Shown: positions 17,200 through 23,164 of the stretch, piece after piece | Layout: the number at the start of each line of letters is the position of its first letter | Position numbering within the stretch: the first letter of the stretch is position 1 | Assembly (NCBI GenBank): GCA_000226015.1 | Contig: JH153612.1 | Span: 25,202-48,365, forward strand | DNA from: Mnemiopsis leidyi | Taxonomy: Eukaryota; Ctenophora; Tentaculata; Lobata; Bolinopsidae | DNA: 23,164 nt | Reading direction: 5' to 3' | Program-made: the position numbers and the translations under genes | Notes under the pieces: generated by a model | Database searches by the model: none | What the model was told of the DNA's origin: nothing | What the model saw: only the letters and a program-made list of their open reading frames with translations

Positions 17200-18465
17200 G
17201 ACACTTGCTAGCCTTCAATACCTCTCCTTCTATCTTTGTTCTTTTCTAGTTAATTAGATGTCACTTCAATTTCGGATGTGTTATCAGCAACAAGAGCATA
17301 TGTACTCTGTGGATCAATAAAGCAAATTGGAGTTTTCTAGCAATTATCGAGCTGTACAGGTAAATGAAGATTTCAGTGTAAATAGACGAAGAAATTTCCT
17401 ATAATAATCGCATAAAATGACGGCAGTTCAATAAAACAATATAGGTATCGCAGCGAGCACTGCATAGACTATCATGAATTTCCTGGTAAATTTTTCACAA
17501 AATGTATTTTGAACTTACTTACATTAGGACGAACGATGTGGCTGATAAGTATTTGTTTGATATTTATGGAAAACGGAATTGCATTTAGCTACTTACAATC
17601 TAGCTTTCTCCTACGGAAATAAATTTATGGTGTACTTATGAAGCTGCACAAATCTGAAAATCTACAGGTTCCACTATTGCCATTTCCAGATATGACTTCG
17701 ACAACAATTTGTCACAATTAGCACACGCTAAGTTCGATATATAACCAATATGACTCTCCAAATTGTTTTCTGCATCTTAGCCGAACGATTTATGGAATAT
17801 GGAAAGAATCGATTTTCGAATGAAAATTTTGAATATAAAATCATTATTCTCAATAAGCAGCTATTTTCGGTACTCAAAAAGCTGCAGCTCATCCCAAAAG
17901 TGCATTGAAACATAATACCAAATTAATGTGATACAACACGGTGTGCCTTGTAAGCAACTACAGACCCATAATGATGATGATGCACATCTTTACCGAATAT
18001 TGTGTAGTATTGATGTTTTGCTATACAGTGGTGTTTGGTGTCACTCTGCAGGAACAAACTCTTTTGTCACACTAGTGAAGAGTGATTTATTTTGAATAAC
18101 CACCGCCATATATCGGACTACATATTTTTACTATATTTAATTCAGTGCTAGCACTTAACCGAGGTGCCTAGTATCCATCAAAAATCTGTCAAACCATCAA
18201 TAGAAATGAAACTAAATCGTATTTAAACCAACAAAGATCACATACCGAAAACACTTTGTTTATCATTGAAAACAAAGGTTTATGAATATGTGAACAGAGC
18301 AAGCTTTCATGGATCGGCAACCTTCAATGTAAGTGCTGCTATACGTTGTAGTACACGTAAATATTGCTTTAAGTTGAAATGTAAGCCTGACAACACATAT
18401 TCTTCAGTAAGGAGTGTTAAGGCGATCTTATCGCTACAAATCAAGCACGGCTCATTCGGAAGTAA
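17200..18465. other. Upstream region of the 17199 exon, no supported gene
   Basis: AT-rich. Minus-strand donors near 17515-17519 and 17592 are consensus GTAAGT but are preceded by stops or lack an ATG. A GTATGT at about 18244 follows MINKVFS in phase 0. A plus-strand GTAAGT at 18330 follows a short ATG frame (MDRQPS). Confidence 0.5.
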
Positions 18466-18753
18466 TCAGAAACTCATATGCTCGACACTGCCGGAGATTA
18501 AGTCAAAGTATACCACTTCAGCAGCATTAATCTTCATGTCATTGTTCAATATAAGATTGTTATAGAGTGCAGCAGTAATACACTTATGAAGTGAAATTAA
18601 TCTACTATCAAAGGCATCAAGACGAGCATTTACTTTTTGGTGTAATCTATCGCAATTCAACTTGTTTATTCTGAATTCTACGCAGCTGATATTTAATGTT
18701 TCACAGTTAACTCTTTCAGCAGGTCCTAAAGCTGATCGGGAACATTGGGATCT
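18466..18753 (-). CDS. Open frame of about 95 codons with coiled-coil-like pattern, unrecognised
   Basis: It is open from a TGA near 18756 to the TGA at 18466. It reads ERVNCETLNISCVEFRINKL, NCDRLHQKVNARLDAFDSRL, ISLHKCITAALYNN and ends ISGSVEHMSF. Spacing of Leu, Val and Ile suggests helices or a coiled coil. It lacks an ATG near its start, so it would be an internal or terminal exon or a transposon remnant. An open plus-strand frame (QLTLSAGPKADREHWDLQKH, ending at 18844) overlaps part of it, and I cannot say which, if either, is real. Confidence 0.25.
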   Translation of the reverse strand, partial: RSQCSRSALGPAERVNCETLNISCVEFRINKLNCDRLHQKVNARLDAFDSRLISLHKCITAALYNNLILNNDMKINAAEVVYFDLISGSVEHMSF

Positions 18754-19455
18754 TCAAAAACACAAATTAGAATTGCATGCCCGATACATTTCAAAAGATA
18801 TACGAATGATGAATAACCATCTGCAAGCTATGCAAAATACATGAAATGGGGGAGAAGACATTTGTGTATTACAAAAAAATAGAATAAAAACGCCAAAAAC
18901 ATCTAAGGTGCTCAAATATTTCAAACGAACCCTTTGGCATTTCAGTGGGCGTACATTCATAACCACGCACGAGCGAATTGCGAGTGAGTGTGTTTCCCGT
19001 TATATTCCATGTAAAACAATAGTACAATAATAATGAGGTCATAAAGAGATTTAAAAAGGTAGACTGTGTCGGATGCAGTAGTTTGATTGGGTAGCAGCAG
19101 GTTGTTATTCAGGTTGTTATTGTTGGTGAATGGTTGCTTAGGGTGACGTCACAAAAGGAGACACACCGACTGATGGACGGTGATCAAACTAACAACTTCT
19201 CAGACAGAATGTCGTTGCAGGATAAAACTTAGGGTTGGGAATATCAAACTGTACTGAAAACAACATACCTTTCACGTGTACACTGTTATTTCTGAGAATA
19301 GCTGATAGTAGCACCGTGATTTAGCTATAGTAGTACCATTCTACTACTGAATATAATGAGAAGCGATGTCCTAACCAGGAATTGATAACAGTAACATGAT
19401 AAGCTTCATGCATTGGTTTTACGGTAGTCTAAAAACGGTCGAACTTTAAACTTAC
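18754..19455. other. Non-coding stretch with a CRE palindrome
   Basis: No supported exon. A good donor-like GTATGT at about 19266 (minus) follows sequence without an in-frame ATG and could end a non-coding exon. TTGTTATT words recur near 19102-19122. The CRE at 19144 is listed separately. Confidence 0.45.
19144..19151. promoter_or_regulatory. Consensus CRE palindrome TGACGTCA
   Basis: A perfect eight-base cAMP response element, the site for CREB/ATF bZIP factors, in the context GGGTGACGTCACAAAAGG. A related TGACGTCG overlaps the start codon of the small candidate exon at 21030. A Ca2+-sensor gene under CREB control would be plausible, but one motif proves nothing. Confidence 0.45.
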
Positions 19456-19546
19456 TGTATCTCCCGAGATATTTCCGTCTAGGAATATCTTCAGTGGCAA
19501 CTCTGTTCTTCTCCAGCAAAGGGTATTGTTGAATAGATGAGGACAT
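19456..19546 (-). CDS. Candidate alternative first exon of the calmodulin-like gene (MSSSIQQYPLLEKNR...)
   Basis: ATG at 19546 reads MSSSIQQYPLLEKNRVATED followed by IPRRKYLGRY and one base (A). It then meets a consensus donor GTAAGT. It is 91 nt, phase 1; joined to 2046 the junction gives GRYNFLMINP. YPLLEK resembles an acidic-dileucine-like sorting signal only loosely. The C-terminal half is basic. An in-frame TAG lies upstream of the ATG. Its 3' end matches that of the 15046 exon. Confidence 0.65.
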
Positions 19547-20083
19547 TGTCAGAAGTGAAAATAAAAAGTGTACAACGTAAAACTAGCGGAAGCTGTAGAT
19601 AGGTAAAATGGAGAATGTAAGCTTATTTTGTATGCATAGTAAACACGTTAGTTCAGCATATGAATATTTGTTCGAATTATAAGCTTAATCCTGAAAAAAA
19701 GATGCATGCAACCACAAGATCACAAACTCAATCTTTTTCATTTTTAATCCTGTTAGTTTATCCTCTCACCATGACGATAAACAATATTCAAACGTTGTTA
19801 ACTTAATCAATATACTATCAGAAATCCCACGGCTTTGCCACAAATTTTACGTTTTATGGAATTGCTTTACATTTTTCATTATAAATATGGCCATCACTCA
19901 AATTTTCAACGCTTATGTATCCGTTTACTCGATCTTAGCTGTAGGGGTTCAGGCGGCAAGACGTGTGAAAATGTTATTTCGGTCATCATGACATTATAAC
20001 AAATCTGTAGGCTAACATATGCCCATATGCATGAAGAAGAAACTTATAGACAGTATAAAAATGTTTAACGAAAGTTCACCAAC
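19547..20083. other. Upstream region of the 19546 exon, no supported gene
   Basis: AT-rich and non-coding in all frames as far as I can read. It would contain the promoter of the 19546 exon. Confidence 0.5.
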
Positions 20084-20243
20084 CTGGATGCCAGAGGTCT
20101 GACTCCGAGAAAGACCGGGAACACTCTTGTTCCTCTCCTTCTGGGGACTTGGGAGACCGATCTGGTGTCGGTGAAACTGCAGTCTCTCTCGCAGCTTCCC
20201 TCGCTCTGAGAAACAGAGCTAATGGTACCGTCCTTCGGGGCAT
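20084..20243 (-). CDS. Candidate alternative first exon of the calmodulin-like gene, 53 codons
   Basis: ATG at 20243 reads MPRRTVPLALFLRAREAARE, then TAVSPTPDRSPKSPEGEEQE, then CSRSFSESDLWHP and one base. It ends CATCCAG before GTTGGT. It is 160 nt, phase 1; joined to 2046 it gives WHPDFLMINP. The frame is open for 14 codons before this ATG, back to a TGA, but has no earlier ATG. The segment is notably GC-richer than its surroundings and its SP/TP-rich, acidic composition is protein-like. GTTGGT is a weak donor; the alternative GTGAAC five bases on would be phase 2. Confidence 0.58.
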
Positions 20244-21020
20244 ATCCTCTTTCCTTCTCGCTAGTTTTCTAGTTGTTTCCACCCAGCAGCTGTTTATTTG
20301 ATCCTGTCAGGAGTCGTGTCGTACTGTTGCTTTACGCTGAGTTTCTTTTAAAACCAATCCTTGATGCTTCCAGCTGATGCAAAGATAGCGACGAGGGAAC
20401 TTTATGATCTCGAACAAGTGTTCATAATAAAACAAAAACAAACTAAATTTCTTTCGATTTTGCCGAAGAAAACTCAATCACAAACGAAATATCCGGCTGG
20501 ATTACAAAGCTTTCCAAAGGCGCGGTACGCAGTAACAAGCAAGGAAAAAACTACAGCTGCCAAAACCGCTCCTTGGAATAATGAAGAGAGCTCCGTTAAT
20601 TCCTGTCCGGTTGTACTCTTCACTGTACACTTGCTGCACTTCTCTCGGTGGAAGAGCGAAATGAGCCGGAAGCAATGGCTACTGGTGTAATTTTTAGATT
20701 TCTGTAACTCCCAATCTTCTCTACTAACTGATCCTATTTTTCCATACTTCCCGGTCTCCAATAAAAGCCAGTTGTAAACCTACAATCATCCCCACATGCT
20801 TGCTAAATGAAGACTTTTGGAATTTTGTCCTTGCTTTTTTTTGTCAGCGGATGGTATAATTTTACTAAACCGGAGATTGCACTAGTGTGTTATTATGCCT
20901 TTTAGAAGTGGGGAAATTTTTCGGGCGATACTGTTAGACTGAACCAATCGTGGTTTTAGCGATATGACATTTTCCTTCTAGTTTCAAACACAATCCACGT
21001 GTAAGGTTTTCAAAACTTAC
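20244..21020. other. GC-richer stretch upstream of the 20243 exon, with overlapping open frames
   Basis: Open frames occur on both strands: plus 20361-20690, starting LMLPADAKIATRELYDLEQV if read from its first codon, and minus 20761-20474, including a hydrophobic GAVLAAVVFSLLVTAYRAFG run. They overlap and neither shows a known domain. I think the composition reflects a promoter/5' UTR region of the minus-strand gene. Confidence 0.35.
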
Positions 21021-21030
21021 TGCTAATCAT
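21021..21030 (-). CDS. Candidate alternative first exon coding part, three codons (MIS)
   Basis: ATG ATT AGC A followed by consensus donor GTAAGT, phase 1; joined to 2046 it gives MISNFLMINP. It is so short that only the donor quality, the phase and the CRE-like TGACGTCG directly upstream support it. If real it would produce nearly the bare calmodulin-like protein. Confidence 0.35.
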
Positions 21031-22842
21031 GACGTCGGACAGGGATTTGGAAAGTCTCTCAATCTTCCTTCTTCTTTCGTGTATCACCAGAATGTGCTGG
21101 GCTGCAAACGATTGGTTCTGCATCTTCTTCTAGACCTCCTGACCTCATTTCAAAATTTAAAGAATTCACAGGATATGATTAAGATTTCTTTGGCATCTTT
21201 TAAACCTTCTTACGTCGTTAAAAAACATTCAGATTTTTAAAAGGGCATGGAAAAATTCGCATTCGTCAAAGTCATCATGGAAATGACTGCTGGTGTTTAT
21301 AAAGTCGAATGACCTTATAAAAGCTTTGATAATGTCAATTTGATATAACAAGAAATCCAAAAGGTATATGCAAATTGTAAAATAAAGTCACATCCTTGAA
21401 AGTCAGAGTTAATGACAAAAAGCAAAAGAAAGTTCACTGAAAGACGGAACAATCATGGATCTCCTAATTAACAAAGATGGTTAGACTCAATTTCATGAGC
21501 AAACTCTAAGTGCTGAAAGGCTGCCGCCTCGATCACATGACCAAATTTTAACGTAGACATCGGATTGATACGTCTATCGAAATTGCTGCCAGACGGGTAA
21601 CGTTTAAAGATATTACAGTTACAAGGAAATTTTTGTGACTGGGCAGTACAAACGTAAGTGAGTTAGTCAAGGCAATCTCACCTCAATCTGGTCACCTTCA
21701 TTAAACGAGCATTATTTCTCTGTTCTAGCTTCGTGGTAATGGGATTGATAAAATTCAGTCGCAGATGAAAAAAATGTAGATGGCATCAAAAATTAAAAGA
21801 GAGTACTTTCAAAACTGTCATAAGTATAACTTCTTTATAAACTTGCTATATTTAGTGTTGTACAAGTTAATTAGCAGTGGTGAATAAGTTATTGTTACAG
21901 TTGAGGTAAGCAAAATTATTAGCCTTTTTTCCATACCATTGAATTAAAACTATCGCATTAGTTAATCAAACTAAAGAACTAAATTCAATTCAAGACATTT
22001 CGAAAATAATAGACAATTAGCGTACGATTTTTAAAGCGATAGTGATATAAATATAATGAAAATTAATAAAGATTACATCTTAACCTTGCTGGAGACAGAA
22101 TTAAGAATGAATATTGGATACAATCCCGTTGTAAATTAAGGTTTATATAAACAAGATCTTACGATCATATCTTATTTTTAATAGGTTCAGCACTGTGACT
22201 ATTGCACAAATTATTTGAACCAGAAAACTACAGTCAAAAGATTATAGTGATAGGATTACAGACAACAGTATAACCGATTGATTGCTGAAATATAGCAGAA
22301 CGTTGTCAAATTAATTGTTATAAAGAAGATGCTTACATGTCTCATGGTTAAATTCATGACAGAGATATGCAAATCTCATTATTATCAAGTCATGATTGTT
22401 GATTGAGTTATACTACTGATCGCATTATACAGTATTATCTAATAATACTTAATAAATTTTAAGTGCAAGCAGTGTAGGGTTAACTGAGTTGAATCTGAGT
22501 GAGTCTTATGTGCAAAAATCCAAGAATAAAGTAAAGTTATAATTATGATAAAAAATAAAAATTAGAATATGGCGTACTTGCCTCACACACAATAATTGCA
22601 AAATACTTAAAATATATGAGGTTGAACGTCGACCTAAACATTGCTAAAGATTGTAAATGAAATCATAAGATATGAATGCTCGAAATCGCACTATAAAAGT
22701 GAAGGGGACACTGTCTAAAATGGTGAAGCGGGTTCATCATCCTCTGATTAACCTATTGTAAAATTTTCCAAAAACCAAGAAATTGGTTGCGATAAATTGA
22801 TTCTATCTTTGCATTCCAGTTGTTTTTATTTCATCTTTGCAG
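21031..22842. other. Region between the minus-strand gene and the plus-strand gene
   Basis: AT-rich. A minus-strand donor GTGAGA near 21680 follows MKVTRL in phase 2; GTAAGA near 22163 and GTAAGC near 22335 follow very short ATG frames in phase 0. No exon, RNA gene or clear repeat is supported. The promoters of both genes may lie here. Confidence 0.5.
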
Positions 22843-23164
22843 TACACTGTCTATACACTGTCTATACATCTACAAGTGTACTACTCTACATTATGGCTGT
22901 TCAGTACCGGGCTGCTAAGTACTTAGATGAGATTGAAGAAACCAGTATTGGGACGGACAATCATTTTTGCGAGGAAAATGTAAAAGAAGTTCAGGAATCC
23001 TCGAGAATGCTGGTTAATGACATATGCAAAGTCTTTGGCGCAGAAAGTTTGAAGAATTTCACTCCTGCGATGATGAACAAACCCTCTATTGTGAAAGAAC
23101 AAATGGCCGAATGGTTGTTTTCAGCAATTCATCTGCTAGATCAGTGCAGCTTACCGTTAATGTC
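22843..23164 (+). CDS. 5' exon of an unrecognised plus-strand gene, running off the right edge
   Basis: A good 3' splice site (TTTTTATTTCATCTTTGCAG) ends at 22842. The exon then contains ATG at 22893, reading MAVQYRAAKYLDEIEETSIG, then TDNHFCEENVKEVQESSRML, then VNDICKVFGAESLKNFTPAM, and continues to the edge with EWLFSAIHLLDQCSLP. The composition is soluble and helical and I recognise no family. The frame is also open from the splice site to the ATG (HCLYTVYTSTSVLLYI), so the exon could be internal. A duplicated ACACTGTCTAT lies in the part before the ATG, which looks more like 5' UTR; I favour the ATG at 22893 as start. Confidence 0.6.

Noticed and set aside
21680-21702. Possible first exon MKVTRL before GTGAGA
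   Set aside because: Phase 2 and too short to support.

Overview
This is eukaryotic, almost certainly metazoan, DNA. It is AT-rich, has long introns, and its coding information sits in short exons bounded by GT/AG splice sites and scattered among degenerate repeats. A non-LTR retrotransposon fragment of the CR1/jockey type resembles elements I know from cnidarian genomes, so I lean towards a cnidarian. That is an inference. Nothing bacterial is present (no operons, no Shine-Dalgarno-led genes).

The main gene is on the minus strand. Three consecutive exons at 2046-1939, 1760-1677 and 580-476 read as a calmodulin-like EF-hand protein. They cover EF-hand 1, EF-hand 2, the linker and the first residues of EF-hand 3, all joined in phase 1; the rest lies beyond position 1. 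The most upstream common exon contains a Met exactly where calmodulin starts, but its reading frame continues two codons further upstream to a good 3' splice site. It is therefore an internal exon that accepts a phase-1 5' exon.

Upstream of it, over about 18 kb, I find a series of short ATG-initiated open segments on the same strand. Each ends in a plausible 5' splice site in phase 1, the phase the calmodulin-like exon accepts. The best are 20243-20084, 19546-19456, 17199-17121, 15046-15013, 13954-13666, 10782-10755 and 4388-4346. Shorter or weaker ones are at 21030-21021 and 3143-3119. I read this as a set of alternative first exons giving one EF-hand core many unrelated N-terminal tails. 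It is the most interesting feature here and depends on transcript evidence I do not have.

Layout: 1-137 is a 28-bp tandem repeat with E-boxes. 476-2046 holds the calmodulin-like core. 2047-21030 is intron and promoter territory with the candidate first exons, several degenerate tandem repeats, a MITE-like inverted-repeat element (2935-3057), paired CACGTG boxes (4067-4097), a LINE fragment (11900-12258) running into an assembly gap (12259-12915), a long hairpin (15760-15853) and a CRE palindrome (19144-19151). From 22843 to the right edge a plus-strand exon of an unrecognised gene begins behind a good 3' splice site. The two genes appear to diverge, with the region 21031-22842 between them.
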